A stretch of DNA of 64,000 nucleotides, from NCBI GenBank assembly GCA_963677345.2, contig CAXXLC010000019.1, positions 124,001-188,000 of the forward strand. Direction: 5' to 3'. A model generated the notes under the pieces. It worked only from the letters and a program-made list of their open reading frames with translations, did not search any database and was not told where the DNA came from. This DNA is from Saccharicrinis sp963677345 (lineage in GTDB: Bacteria > Bacteroidota > Bacteroidia > Bacteroidales > Marinilabiliaceae). A program made the position numbers and the translations under genes. Positions 50,808-60,845 of this stretch are shown here, in pieces. How positions within the stretch are numbered: position 1 is the stretch's first letter; every line of letters begins with the position of its first letter.

Positions 50808-53006
50808 TTACTCTTCTATATTATACTTTAGTTGATCAATTATAAATGGAATGTCATTTTTGTTTATCCCATTTTGCGTTAAATAAGGGATGTCATCATT
50901 AAATACTTCAAAGAAAACATCAAAATTATTATGCATTTGAACAATTGCTTTCTGATAAAACTTCAAAGCTTCTCTTCGGTTATTTTTACACCACAAAACA
51001 TGAGCTATATTTATTAAATCATGTTTGTTTGACGAAGAAACAAGTAATTTGTGATAATATTTTTCAGCTTGATCAAGCTTTCCTATTACAAATGAACACC
51101 AGGCAATAGGACGCCAAACGTTAGTATTAGATTCGTCTAAATATTCAACTTTGAAATAATATTTTAAAGCTTCATTATAGTTTTTTAGATCCAAGTGACA
51201 ATGGCCTATGGATGCTTGCGTATATAAATCTTCAGGTTTAATTCTTTCTGCTATTGAATAATATTCCAGTGCTTTCTCCGGTTGTTTAAGATGTTTGTAC
51301 ATTAAAGCAATTTTCTTAGTAGTCCATATTTGTTCCGGCTTAAGAATATCTGCCTTTAAATACCAATTTAAAGCTTTGTTGTACTCTTTGTTTTGTTGAT
51401 GGCAATACGCTAATTTTTGTATGATCTCAACATTATCCTGTTGTTTTTGCAAGATAATTTCAAAAGCTTCCATTGCTTCTGTAAAATATCCTTTCTTAAA
51501 GAAGAACTCTGATATTTGTCGAAGACTATTATCGTCGCTTATGGTTTGTTGGAAGAATGTTTTGTTATGAAAATCCATTTTCCAATTAAAAATATCTTCA
51601 AATTGAATATGTTGTGGATGTAGTTTATAGAAACGATATAGATCCTGAATATATCTGTTTGATATTATGGATTCCTTTTTTTCAGGAGTTATCATCTTTT
51701 CACTATTTTCAATTTCATTCATTTGTTCGAGCTGTTGCTTAAACATATTTCCCATCATTTCTTTTTGAAATTGAGGCATATGAGGAATACTTAGAAAAAG
51801 CGAATATTTGTCTGAATTACATAAGAAACCTGAGTTTGCAAGGCTTTTTTGTACGCTGCTATTTGAAAATAATAAATTGTCCTGATCAAAAACACTCTTC
51901 AATTCTGGGTTTTCGAGGTAAAAAGGAACAAACCAATTTTGCAATGTGTTGAAAAAACTAAAATGTTTCAGCATTTTAAATGTGGAAAGAAATACATCAG
52001 CTCCTTCCATTTGAAGTTCTGTTAATTCTTCAAGCTTATTCATTAATTCTGGAGAATCTTTGAAAAAATCTTCCCACTCAGGATTTTCTCCTTCCATAAA
52101 TTTGTCACCCAATAAATTTTCCAGATCTAGTTTGTTTCTTAAGTTAGGTTGCATTTTTACAACTTCAGGAAGAATCTCATCATTTAGTTTTGATGAAATT
52201 TTCTCTGTTTCTCTGGTTCTTATCAGCTGAATAATTATAGTTAATATATTTCTGTTGACTTTCGGATTTTCTTGAAGTAATGAAAGTCTTGCATTAATTT
52301 CAGGATATAGAAAAAGTCTATTGTCGTATTTATAAAGAGTAAGCAATAATCCTGTTATTGCTCTTTGGTTAATTGTTAACTCTTCATTTGAAATAGAGTT
52401 AAACAGAATGATGATTTTTTCTTCACTAAACTCTTGAAGTACACTTATTGTTAATGCTGAAATTAATATACACTTTATACTGTAATGAATTTCCTTATCA
52501 TTTATTAAAGCTTGTATTTTCTCCTGATCGTCACTTGTTATTTTGGCACAAACCCATAAATAGTTAAATAACTTGAAAATAGCTTCGTGATTTTGTTTTG
52601 TTTGAATATTAGCTTGATCAGTTATTTTTAATTGAATTTGTTCACTATAAAACTCTTCTAAAATACTACTAATATTAGTACTTTGCTTGTTTAATGTCCT
52701 ACGAGTCTCATAAAAAATGCCATTTGATTGTGTTGTATTTATAGCAGAGAATATTTCGTCGCTTAAATTATAACAAGACTTTAGAATGTTATTATAAACT
52801 TTTTGCTGTTCAGGATCAGATACTCCATCAAAAGTATATTTAAGCATACTTTTGTATGTAAATTCCAAGTTGTAAATTTCATCAATCAATAAACCGTCGT
52901 GATGATTTTTAGCAAGAGATGCTAGTGTTTTAAAGGCATCTTTAATTCTTCGCTGGTTTAATGCTAACTCAACATTTTTTTGTAATTCCTGAAAATTTTC
53001 GCTCAT
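50808..53006 (-). CDS. Large TPR-repeat protein
   Basis: A 732-residue soluble protein. The N-terminal 450 residues are helical and not recognised. From about 510 there are five to six tetratricopeptide repeats ('YFTEAMEAFEIILQKQQDNV', 'EYNKALNWYLKADILKPEQI', 'QPEKALEYYSIAERIKPEDL', 'NYNEALKYYFKVEYLDESNT'). Such repeats mediate protein contacts. The gene is full length and lies just upstream of DUF3859. There is no signal peptide, so a cytoplasmic role is likely. Its partner is unknown. Confidence 0.85.
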   Translation of the reverse strand: MSENFQELQKNVELALNQRRIKDAFKTLASLAKNHHDGLLIDEIYNLEFTYKSMLKYTFDGVSDPEQQKVYNNILKSCYNLSDEIFSAINTTQSNGIFYETRRTLNKQSTNISSILEEFYSEQIQLKITDQANIQTKQNHEAIFKLFNYLWVCAKITSDDQEKIQALINDKEIHYSIKCILISALTISVLQEFSEEKIIILFNSISNEELTINQRAITGLLLTLYKYDNRLFLYPEINARLSLLQENPKVNRNILTIIIQLIRTRETEKISSKLNDEILPEVVKMQPNLRNKLDLENLLGDKFMEGENPEWEDFFKDSPELMNKLEELTELQMEGADVFLSTFKMLKHFSFFNTLQNWFVPFYLENPELKSVFDQDNLLFSNSSVQKSLANSGFLCNSDKYSLFLSIPHMPQFQKEMMGNMFKQQLEQMNEIENSEKMITPEKKESIISNRYIQDLYRFYKLHPQHIQFEDIFNWKMDFHNKTFFQQTISDDNSLRQISEFFFKKGYFTEAMEAFEIILQKQQDNVEIIQKLAYCHQQNKEYNKALNWYLKADILKPEQIWTTKKIALMYKHLKQPEKALEYYSIAERIKPEDLYTQASIGHCHLDLKNYNEALKYYFKVEYLDESNTNVWRPIAWCSFVIGKLDQAEKYYHKLLVSSSNKHDLINIAHVLWCKNNRREALKFYQKAIVQMHNNFDVFFEVFNDDIPYLTQNGINKNDIPFIIDQLKYNIEE

Positions 53007-53126
53007 ATTGATTATTCTAACTAGTCTTTAGAGTTAAAATACGAAAATATCAAAATTGTTTAAAATGTAATGTAAATAATAGCTTAAATGGATTAATTAA
53101 AAACAATAAAATTTTAAAAATATGAT

Positions 53127-54362
53127 TTAATTGTCTGATTCCGATTTCTTTTGACTCCAAAATGCTGATTCATTCAATTGATCGATTCTTGTTTCACAAA
53201 ATATTTTAATCTGATCATGATTTTTAGAACCGGATTCATCAATTCTTTTTATGATATCATTATAGTAATTTATTGCTTTATCCTTTTCTTTTAAAGAATA
53301 ATCATAAATCATTGCAATTCGATATTCACCATATATGTTGCGTGGATCTGTTTCAATAAGTTTTTCAAAATAATAAATAGAATTATTATAATCATTTGCT
53401 CCAAAATAACTCTCAGCAATGCCCTGGTACATCATATTTAGGGTATTGGAATCAAGTTTATATAGGCTTAAAGATTTATTCATATAATCAATGGACTTTT
53501 TAAATTCACTGCAATTTCTGCAACAGATGGATAAAACGTAATAAGACATATAATCAGTTGAGTCTCTTTTTGTATATTCCTCCAAATAGTTCTTTCCTTT
53601 ATGAAAATATGAAGCTTTCCAACAGCATAAGCCCAAAAATTTGGTTGTAATTAATGAAGAGTCTCCGCCTTTTCTTAATTCGTTGAATGTATTATAAGCA
53701 TCATAAATGCTATCATTTAAGTAATGTGTTTTACCATATACCTGATTTAGTAGTTTATTGCTTTCAGGTGATGGTTTGTAATAAGTTTTTATAAAGGATA
53801 GTGCTTGTTCCTTTTGTTTATTTTTCAATAATAATTCAGTGCCTTTAATCAGATTTGTTGGAGTAGGTTTTATGATGCAGCTTTTATTAAAATACAGCAT
53901 GGCACTATCAACGTTGTTATTGTCGTAATATATATCTGCAATTTGGGTTAAAATAAAGCTGTTTGTTGTATCTGAATAGATTACAGGCTTAAATATGCAT
54001 AATGCAGAGTCGCTTTCTCCCAACTTCTTCAAAAGGAGACCACAGCGTATTTTATAGTATTGATTATCATTTTCTAACTCCTTTAGTTTATTTGCACAAT
54101 TATAAGCCTCACGATATTGTATTGTTTGACTGTATAACTTTTCCAAAGACTTTAAAGCTAAAATTTGAGTAGAGTCGGACTTATAGATTTGATTGTAAAT
54201 TATTATGGCACTATCAAGTTTATAGTTTGATTTCAACTCTTCTGCATATTTATATTTCATATCTATTTTATTACTATCTAATTCTTGTGAATAGATGAAC
54301 TGGTTAAAAAACAGACTTAAAATAATTAGAATCTTAGATCGAAAAATTGTGGATTTATTCAT
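53127..54362 (-). CDS. Exported TPR-repeat protein
   Basis: A 411-residue protein with a signal peptide ('ILIILSLFFNQFIYSQ', cleavage about residue 25) and about nine degenerate TPR units through the rest ('LKSNYKLDSAIIIYNQIYKS', 'YDNNNVDSAMLYFNKSCIIK', 'GANDYNNSIYYFEKLIETDP'). A periplasmic or outer-membrane-associated scaffold is likely. It lies upstream of the cytoplasmic TPR gene, with a gap of 120 bases. No other domain is visible. Confidence 0.83.
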   Translation of the reverse strand: MNKSTIFRSKILIILSLFFNQFIYSQELDSNKIDMKYKYAEELKSNYKLDSAIIIYNQIYKSDSTQILALKSLEKLYSQTIQYREAYNCANKLKELENDNQYYKIRCGLLLKKLGESDSALCIFKPVIYSDTTNSFILTQIADIYYDNNNVDSAMLYFNKSCIIKPTPTNLIKGTELLLKNKQKEQALSFIKTYYKPSPESNKLLNQVYGKTHYLNDSIYDAYNTFNELRKGGDSSLITTKFLGLCCWKASYFHKGKNYLEEYTKRDSTDYMSYYVLSICCRNCSEFKKSIDYMNKSLSLYKLDSNTLNMMYQGIAESYFGANDYNNSIYYFEKLIETDPRNIYGEYRIAMIYDYSLKEKDKAINYYNDIIKRIDESGSKNHDQIKIFCETRIDQLNESAFWSQKKSESDN

Positions 54363-54623
54363 TAATTAACTAATGTTTTAGTTTAAAATTATATTATTTT
54401 GAGTAATCATCAAAATATTTTAACTAAAAAAATAGTTTGATATGTTTGTTTACTTGAAAGTTGCATTTAATATTCAATTTTATAAGATTTTCCGTCTATA
54501 TTTTTTCATTAAAATGATGTGCTAATATCCATGTATACAGGTTTATAGCTTATATTTATTTAATATATTTTGAAGATTTGTATAGAAAGCAAGAAATTGC
54601 GTTTGAATCAAAATTTATTTTCC

Positions 54624-57014
54624 ATGCAAAATTTAATCAGGACAAAATTTTTTTATATAGGATTTTTGTTTTTTCTATTTGTAGGATGTAATTCTCATCG
54701 TTCGGATTACTATGTAGAAAATATTAGTAACTCAAAAGAAGGACTATTTATTCAAACAAATCAAAATGAGATCTACATTCATCCGCTATCAGATGATGCA
54801 TTTGAAGTAAAATATAAAGTTGATGAAAAGGAATTCCCTTCTTACGCTTTAGATGAAAATCTTTCATATGCTTTAGCTACTCTTCAAGAAAATAGGGATA
54901 GTGCTATTTACCATGTTTTGAACCTAAAAGTCAGTATTCATAAAGATCCATTTCAATTGTCTTTTTATAAAGGAGATTCTCTTTTATTTAAAGAAGAACA
55001 GGGGGTGTTATATTCTGATACCTTAAAGGGATTTCGTATGAGTATTTCTAGTGATGAAAAGCTGATGGGTGGTGGAGAGCGTGTTTTAGGAATGGATAGA
55101 AGAGGGCATAGGCTTCGATTGTATAACAGGGCTAGTTACGGATATGAGACGCATGCTGATCTAATGTATTATTCAATGCCAGTTGTGGTATCATCCAGAA
55201 AATATATGTTATTGTTTGATAATGTTGCTGATGGCTGGCTTGATCTGGGAAAATCAGAAAAGGATATATTACAGTTTGAGACCAAAGGTGGAAGGATGAG
55301 TTATGTTGTTGTTGGAGGATCCGGGTTTAGAAATTTAACTCAGAATTATACTCAGGTTACAGGTCGTCAACCAATGCCACCTCGTTGGGCATTAGGCAAT
55401 ATTTCCTCACGTATGGGGTATAGAACCCAAGAAGAGGTTGAAAACGCGGTTTCCTTATATCTGAAAGATAATATTCCTTTAGATGCCATGGTGCTGGATT
55501 TATTTTGGTTTGGACCAGAAGTAAAAGGATACATGGGAAATTTGGAATGGGATAAAAATACATTCCCGGAACCGCAAAAAATGATGAAGGAATTAAAAGA
55601 TGATGGTGTAAAAACAGTCTTAATAACTGAACCTTTTATTCTGAAGGATACTGAAAAATATAATGAATGTATTGAGAATAATCTTGTTGGAACTGATTCT
55701 GTTGGTCAACCTTATGTATATGATTTTTATTTTGGTACAACTACTTTACTTGATATTTTCAAACCAGCAACTAAAGATTGGTTTTGGGGTATTTATAAAA
55801 AACATACACTCACCGGAGTTGATGGATGGTGGGGAGATCTGGGAGAACCGGAATTACATCCAGATGATTTGATTCATGTAAATGGAGCTGCAGATATCGT
55901 TCATAATGCATATGGTCATGAGTGGGCTAAATTAGTGTATGAAGGGTTTAAAAATGACTTTTCGGATAAACGACCTGTTATTTTAATGCGATCAGGATTT
56001 GCCGGTTCTCAGCGATATGGAATGATTCCCTGGAGTGGAGATGTAAACAGAACCTGGGGGGGATTGCAGTCTCAGGTTGAGATTTCTTTACAAATGGGAA
56101 TTCAGGGATTAGCTTACATGCATTCAGATTTAGGCGGTTTTGCCGGTAATTATAAAGATGCTGAATTGTATACTCGTTGGTTGCAGTATGGTGTTTTTCA
56201 ACCTGTATTTAGAACTCATGCTCAAGCGGATGTTCCACCGGAACCTATTTTTTGGGATGTTAAAACAAAGGGTATTGCACGAAAATTTATTCAATTAAGA
56301 TATATGTTGACGCCATATTTATATACGATGGTATATGAAAATACTACAAAAGGTACACCTTTGATGCGTCCTCTGTTTTATCAAAATGATGATACAGCAT
56401 TTATTAATAACACAAATACTTATATGTGGGGAGATGATTTTCTTGTTTCTCCTGTTACTGAAAAAGGAGTGAAAAAATGGTCAGTAGATTTTCCGGATGG
56501 AGCAAATTGGTTTAACTTTTTTACGGATCAAAAATACAAAGGAGGTCAACGTGATTCTGTTAATGTTACAATAAATGAAATTCCTGTTTTTGTAAAAGGA
56601 GGTTCTTTTATTCCAACGGTAAAAGTCTTTAATAATATGGAAGAGTATAATACAAATGAATTGGTTATACATTATTATAAAGACATGGATTTAGATGAAT
56701 CGCATGGTTATATGTATAATGATGATGGTAAAACGAATAAGAGTTGGTTAAATAATCAATATGAGAAATTGAAGTTCAAATCAAAACTAGATAATGATGG
56801 ATTAAAAATCTCAATTTCCAGAGAAAGTTTTGAATATGAGGGTAATCCGGAAGAGCGAAAAATTTCATTTGTAATACATAATGTACTTAATAAGCCTGAT
56901 AATGTATTCGTAAATGGAGATAAAGTTGATTATAAATTTCAAGTAGATAAAAAAACTCTTTTTATAGATACAATAATGCAGGGGGAAAACCAATTAAATG
57001 TATTCATTAATTAA
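54624..57014 (+). CDS. GH31 alpha-glucosidase lipoprotein
   Basis: A 796-residue glycoside hydrolase family 31 enzyme that removes terminal alpha-linked glucose or a related sugar. A signal peptide ends at a lipobox ('FFLFVGC', Cys about 23), so it sits in the outer or inner membrane. The catalytic nucleophile is the Asp in 'GWWGDLGEPELHPDD' (about 405). The acid/base Asp is in 'IPWSGDVNRTWGGLQSQV' (about 473), with a GH31 pattern 'RWLQYGVFQPVFRTHA'. An in-frame start at 54570 would put 18 polar residues in front of the signal peptide, so the ATG at 54624 is used. The GH13 gene follows after 40 bases. Confidence 0.93.
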   Translation: MQNLIRTKFFYIGFLFFLFVGCNSHRSDYYVENISNSKEGLFIQTNQNEIYIHPLSDDAFEVKYKVDEKEFPSYALDENLSYALATLQENRDSAIYHVLNLKVSIHKDPFQLSFYKGDSLLFKEEQGVLYSDTLKGFRMSISSDEKLMGGGERVLGMDRRGHRLRLYNRASYGYETHADLMYYSMPVVVSSRKYMLLFDNVADGWLDLGKSEKDILQFETKGGRMSYVVVGGSGFRNLTQNYTQVTGRQPMPPRWALGNISSRMGYRTQEEVENAVSLYLKDNIPLDAMVLDLFWFGPEVKGYMGNLEWDKNTFPEPQKMMKELKDDGVKTVLITEPFILKDTEKYNECIENNLVGTDSVGQPYVYDFYFGTTTLLDIFKPATKDWFWGIYKKHTLTGVDGWWGDLGEPELHPDDLIHVNGAADIVHNAYGHEWAKLVYEGFKNDFSDKRPVILMRSGFAGSQRYGMIPWSGDVNRTWGGLQSQVEISLQMGIQGLAYMHSDLGGFAGNYKDAELYTRWLQYGVFQPVFRTHAQADVPPEPIFWDVKTKGIARKFIQLRYMLTPYLYTMVYENTTKGTPLMRPLFYQNDDTAFINNTNTYMWGDDFLVSPVTEKGVKKWSVDFPDGANWFNFFTDQKYKGGQRDSVNVTINEIPVFVKGGSFIPTVKVFNNMEEYNTNELVIHYYKDMDLDESHGYMYNDDGKTNKSWLNNQYEKLKFKSKLDNDGLKISISRESFEYEGNPEERKISFVIHNVLNKPDNVFVNGDKVDYKFQVDKKTLFIDTIMQGENQLNVFIN

Positions 57015-57054
57015 AGAGTTAGATAGTAAATAATTATAAGGAAAATCAAATCTT

Positions 57055-58917
57055 ATGAAGAAGAAGTTATTTTATATAGGAATGGTTGTCATTATGGTCA
57101 TTACATCATGTCGTGATCATTCGCAAAATTTAAATAAAGAAGAAGCTAAAAATAAAAAGATAGTGGTTTACCAGGTTTTTACCAGATTATTTGGAAATAA
57201 AAATACCAATAACAAACCATGGGGAACAATTGAAGAAAACGGAGTTGGTAAGTTTAATGACTTTACGGATAAAGCTTTATCTGAGATAAAGGATTTAGGT
57301 GTTACTCACATTTGGTATACAGGAGTTCCGCATCATGCAACAATTACAGATTATTCAAAATATGGAATATCAAATGATGATCCGGATGTAGTAAAAGGAA
57401 GAGCTGGTTCTCCCTATGCAGTAAAAGATTATTATCAAGTAGATCCTGACTTAGCTGTTGATCCGTCTAAACGTTTAGATGAATTTAAAGCTCTTGTTGA
57501 AAGAACGCATCAGCATGGGATGAAGGTGATAATAGATATCGTTCCAAACCATGTTGCCAGAAATTACCAGGGGCTTAACAATCTCGGAGAAGTTGATGAT
57601 TTTGGGGCAAATGATGACACATCTGTAGAATATGCCCGAGATAATAATTTTTATTATGTAGTTGGTGATTCTTTTAAAGTACCTAATCCAATTAATGGTT
57701 ATAAACCCTTAGGAGGTGAAAAGCATGATTTAGCAGATGGTCGGTTTTATGAATATCCTGCTAAATGGACCGGAAATGGATCCCGATTAGCTCAACCTAA
57801 TCATTACGATTGGTACGAAACAGTAAAAATCAATTATGGTGTAAAACTTGACGGATCGTTAGATTTTGATACTTTGCCGTCGTCATATATAAATAAAGAC
57901 TTTAGATCTCATTTTGAATTCTGGCAGAATAAGGATGTTCCAGATTCCTGGATTAAATTTAAAAATATAGCTTTTTTCTGGCTTGATTTTGGTGTTGATG
58001 GATTTCGTTATGATATGGCAGAAATGGTTCCGTTAGAGTTTTGGAGCTATATGAATTCTTCTATTAAAGTAAAAAATCCAAATGCCTTTTTATTAGCAGA
58101 GGTTTATCAACCAAAGTTATTCAGGGAATATATTCATAAAGGTAAAATGGATTATTTATATGATAAAGTTGATTTATATGACACATTAAAGCATATTATG
58201 CAAGGTTATGGATCTACGGATCATATTGCTCCTATTCAAGAAGCCGCAAAGGATATTGAGCATCATATGTTGCACTTCCTGGAAAATCATGATGAACAAA
58301 GAATAGCATCGCCTGAATTTGCGGGAGAGGCATTAAAGGGAATGCCTGCGATGGTTGTTTCTGCAACATTAAGTACTTCACCAACTATGATTTATTTTGG
58401 ACAAGAAGTAGGAGAACCAGGAGTAGAGAATGCTGGATTCGGACAGCCATCAAGAACCTCAATATTTGACTATGTTGGAGTTCCACATCATCAGCGCTGG
58501 ATGAATAATGGTGCTTTTGACGGAGGACAATTATCGGAAGAAGAAAAAGATCTTAGGGATTTTTATAAACGCCTGTTGAATTTTACAATTAATAGTGATG
58601 CATTAATGGGGGAATATGCAGCCATTCATGATTATAACAGAAAGAAAACTGCTGAATATAATGATAAAATATATTCATTTACCCGATGGAGTGAAAATGA
58701 GAAATTAATAATTGTAACAAACTTTTCAAATGATTCTGTGACTTTTGATCTTAATGTTCCTGATTCAGTATTGCAAAGAATGAAAATACCTAAAGGGAAT
58801 ATTGAATTAGAAGATCAATTGTATCATAAATTTAAAAGTAAAATAAATCTCGATCAAGATTTAGTTATTCCAATAAAATTGTTGGCAAATCAATCTTATA
58901 TTTTAAAAGTGAAGTAA
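57055..58917 (+). CDS. GH13 alpha-amylase-family lipoprotein
   Basis: A 620-residue glycoside hydrolase family 13 enzyme acting on alpha-glucans. The signal peptide ends at a lipobox ('VIMVITSC', Cys 20). The TIM-barrel catalytic residues are the Asp in 'DFGVDGFRYDMAEMVPLEFW' (about 319), the Glu in 'LLAEVYQPK' (about 349) and the Asp in 'HFLENHDEQRIAS' (about 412). Region I is 'VIIDIVPNHVARN'. With the GH31 gene it forms an extracellular or periplasmic alpha-glucan degradation pair. No SusC/SusD genes are adjacent. Confidence 0.93.
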   Translation: MKKKLFYIGMVVIMVITSCRDHSQNLNKEEAKNKKIVVYQVFTRLFGNKNTNNKPWGTIEENGVGKFNDFTDKALSEIKDLGVTHIWYTGVPHHATITDYSKYGISNDDPDVVKGRAGSPYAVKDYYQVDPDLAVDPSKRLDEFKALVERTHQHGMKVIIDIVPNHVARNYQGLNNLGEVDDFGANDDTSVEYARDNNFYYVVGDSFKVPNPINGYKPLGGEKHDLADGRFYEYPAKWTGNGSRLAQPNHYDWYETVKINYGVKLDGSLDFDTLPSSYINKDFRSHFEFWQNKDVPDSWIKFKNIAFFWLDFGVDGFRYDMAEMVPLEFWSYMNSSIKVKNPNAFLLAEVYQPKLFREYIHKGKMDYLYDKVDLYDTLKHIMQGYGSTDHIAPIQEAAKDIEHHMLHFLENHDEQRIASPEFAGEALKGMPAMVVSATLSTSPTMIYFGQEVGEPGVENAGFGQPSRTSIFDYVGVPHHQRWMNNGAFDGGQLSEEEKDLRDFYKRLLNFTINSDALMGEYAAIHDYNRKKTAEYNDKIYSFTRWSENEKLIIVTNFSNDSVTFDLNVPDSVLQRMKIPKGNIELEDQLYHKFKSKINLDQDLVIPIKLLANQSYILKVK

Positions 58918-59110
58918 TTTAATCTGTTTTAACTAATTGTTGTTAAAATAATACTGCTTTTAAGTTGGTGTAAAGTGCAGTAACATTGGTGTGTATGACT
59001 TTGGTCTGGTTTTTGGATTGTAAAAGTTAAGATTATAAGTTGTTTTACGAACAATTATAATTTTAATTCAATTGAATTGATTGCTGAGTATTAATTAAAA
59101 AACTGAAGTC

Positions 59111-59749
59111 ATGAAAAAAGGTATTTTATTATTAATGGTTACTGCTTTTGTTTTTAGTGTATCAGCTCAAAATAGAAATAGATATACAGAAAGTAGAAAT
59201 GAAAATTATAGAGAAGAAGTTTCAAAAAACTCATCAAGAGGACAACGTTCTTCAAACTATAATAAGCAAAATTCTTCATCTAAAACGAGCAATTTAGATA
59301 AATTAGATCGATTAACAGACAGAGATTATGTAATTAATAACAACAAGAAGACAAATTATAATCATAGTAAAGAAAAGAAACATAATTATTCGAAAAACTA
59401 TAATAACAAACATTACAATGTAAATTATAGTAAGAATTATTCAAGAGGTGTAGTCGTTTGTAATGATTATTCAAGGAGAGTAAAATATTTACCAAATAAT
59501 TTCGTAAAAGTTAGGTTTAATGGTCTTACTTTATTTTTTACAGATGGAATATTCTATAAAAATCATGGTGGATATTATCAGGAAGTAATTCCTCCTGTTG
59601 GAGCTGTTGTTTATCAGTTACCATTTTATGCTGAAAGAGTTTCTATTGATGGACGTATTTATTATGAATATCATAATACCTTATTTAAAAAAATTGAAAC
59701 AAACCGAGGTTATGCATTCGAGGTTGTAGGCCAACTGAATTGGAATTAA
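59111..59749 (+). CDS. Exported Asn/Lys-rich protein with DUF6515-like C-terminus
   Basis: A 212-residue protein: signal peptide ('ILLLMVTAFVFSVSAQ', cleavage about residue 20), a low-complexity Asn/Ser/Lys/Arg-rich middle ('NRNRYTESRNENYREEVSKN'), and a C-terminal beta domain. That domain reads 'KYLPNNFVKVRFNGLTLFFT', 'GIFYKNHGGYYQEVIPPVGA' and 'VVYQLPFYAERVSIDGRIYYEY'. The last part resembles the DUF6515 family (glycine-rich SH3-like repeats). Function unknown. A periplasmic or surface protein, possibly nucleic-acid or polymer binding given its basic tail. It is followed by a strong terminator. Confidence 0.72.
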   Translation: MKKGILLLMVTAFVFSVSAQNRNRYTESRNENYREEVSKNSSRGQRSSNYNKQNSSSKTSNLDKLDRLTDRDYVINNNKKTNYNHSKEKKHNYSKNYNNKHYNVNYSKNYSRGVVVCNDYSRRVKYLPNNFVKVRFNGLTLFFTDGIFYKNHGGYYQEVIPPVGAVVYQLPFYAERVSIDGRIYYEYHNTLFKKIETNRGYAFEVVGQLNWN

Positions 59750-59801
59750 TTTATTTATTATACAAAGTGGTATAGATTTGATTTGTATTAGTTATATAAA
59801 C

Positions 59802-59837
59802 AACAGAGCCCCTTTTATTATTAAGAGGGGCTCTGTT
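59802..59837. terminator. Strong bidirectional terminator
   Basis: A 15-bp stem (arms 59802-59816 and 59823-59837, core ACAGAGCCCCTT/GAGGGGCTCTGT, one G-T pair) with a 6-base loop and flanking A/T runs separates the convergent secreted-protein and manA genes. Confidence 0.92.
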
Positions 59838-59869
59838 TTATCCAAATATGTAATGTGTAATAATTGTTG

Positions 59870-60835
59870 TTAAATATAAACTTCCAGTAATTCTGCATTA
59901 CCTGTAATTGATATTTCATTAAGGCAAGCAGGAATTAAAGCTGTTTCCATCATGTTTAAAGAAGTAGTGAAATCGCCTGACTTTATTGTACATTCTCCAC
60001 TCACATTCATCAATATAACAAATGAATCAATAGATGTGTAGTTTTTAGAAATTTCTCCATTAACGTCAATAAAATTGGTTGTGAAATATTGACATTCTGC
60101 TACGTTTACACTTTGATTGGTTATTGGTGAATAATCAACTTTTCCGGAATCATCATCTGAGAAGTTCATTGAATCCATTGCTAGTTCATGGTGTAGTTCT
60201 CTAGGTTTTCCAAACTTATCAACTCTGTCAAAATCATAAATCCTATAAGTGATATCAGATGTTTGCTGAATTTCGGCAATTAAGTTGCCTTTTCCAATTG
60301 AGTGAACTTTACCTGCAGGAATAAAGAATGCGTCACCTTTATTTGTATCATGTTTTTGCATCAGACTCATAATTTGCTTGTTCTTATGCAATTCTTCAAA
60401 TTCTTCAGCAGAAGTTTTCTTTGAAAATCCTGAGATTAAACCTGCGTTTTCCTCAGCACTAATAACATACCACATTTCAGTTTTGCCAAATGAGTTGTGT
60501 TTAACTTTTGCAAGTTCGTCATTTGGATGTACCTGAATTGATAAATCATCATTTGCATCAATATACTTTAATAGTAAAGGGAATTTACTACCAAACTGGC
60601 TGTATATCTTTTCTCCAATGATTTGATCTTTATATTGATCTATTAATTCAACAAGATTTTTCCCTTTCAAGTCTCCGTTTGATACAACTGAAAGATCTTT
60701 TTCTAATCCAGAAAGTGCATAGTTTTCACCTATCTTTGTTTCTGAATCAATTGACATTTTTAATGTTTCAGGGATCTTCGAACCTCCCCAAATCATTTCC
60801 TTTAAAATAGGAGTAAATTTTAATGGATATAACAT
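59870..60835 (-). CDS. manA: Mannose-6-phosphate isomerase, class I
   Basis: A 321-residue zinc-dependent isomerase interconverting mannose-6-phosphate and fructose-6-phosphate. Zinc and active-site segments are 'LSIQVHPNDELAKVKHNSFG', 'GKTEMWYVISAEENAGLI' and 'GDAFFIPAGKVHSIGKGNLI'. The start 'MLYPLKFTPILKEMIWGGSK' is the usual family N-terminus. It lies 10 bases downstream of the ROK kinase gene and shares its LacI-controlled transcript. Confidence 0.94.
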   Translation of the reverse strand: MLYPLKFTPILKEMIWGGSKIPETLKMSIDSETKIGENYALSGLEKDLSVVSNGDLKGKNLVELIDQYKDQIIGEKIYSQFGSKFPLLLKYIDANDDLSIQVHPNDELAKVKHNSFGKTEMWYVISAEENAGLISGFSKKTSAEEFEELHKNKQIMSLMQKHDTNKGDAFFIPAGKVHSIGKGNLIAEIQQTSDITYRIYDFDRVDKFGKPRELHHELAMDSMNFSDDDSGKVDYSPITNQSVNVAECQYFTTNFIDVNGEISKNYTSIDSFVILMNVSGECTIKSGDFTTSLNMMETALIPACLNEISITGNAELLEVYI

Positions 60836-60845
60836 ATACTTAATT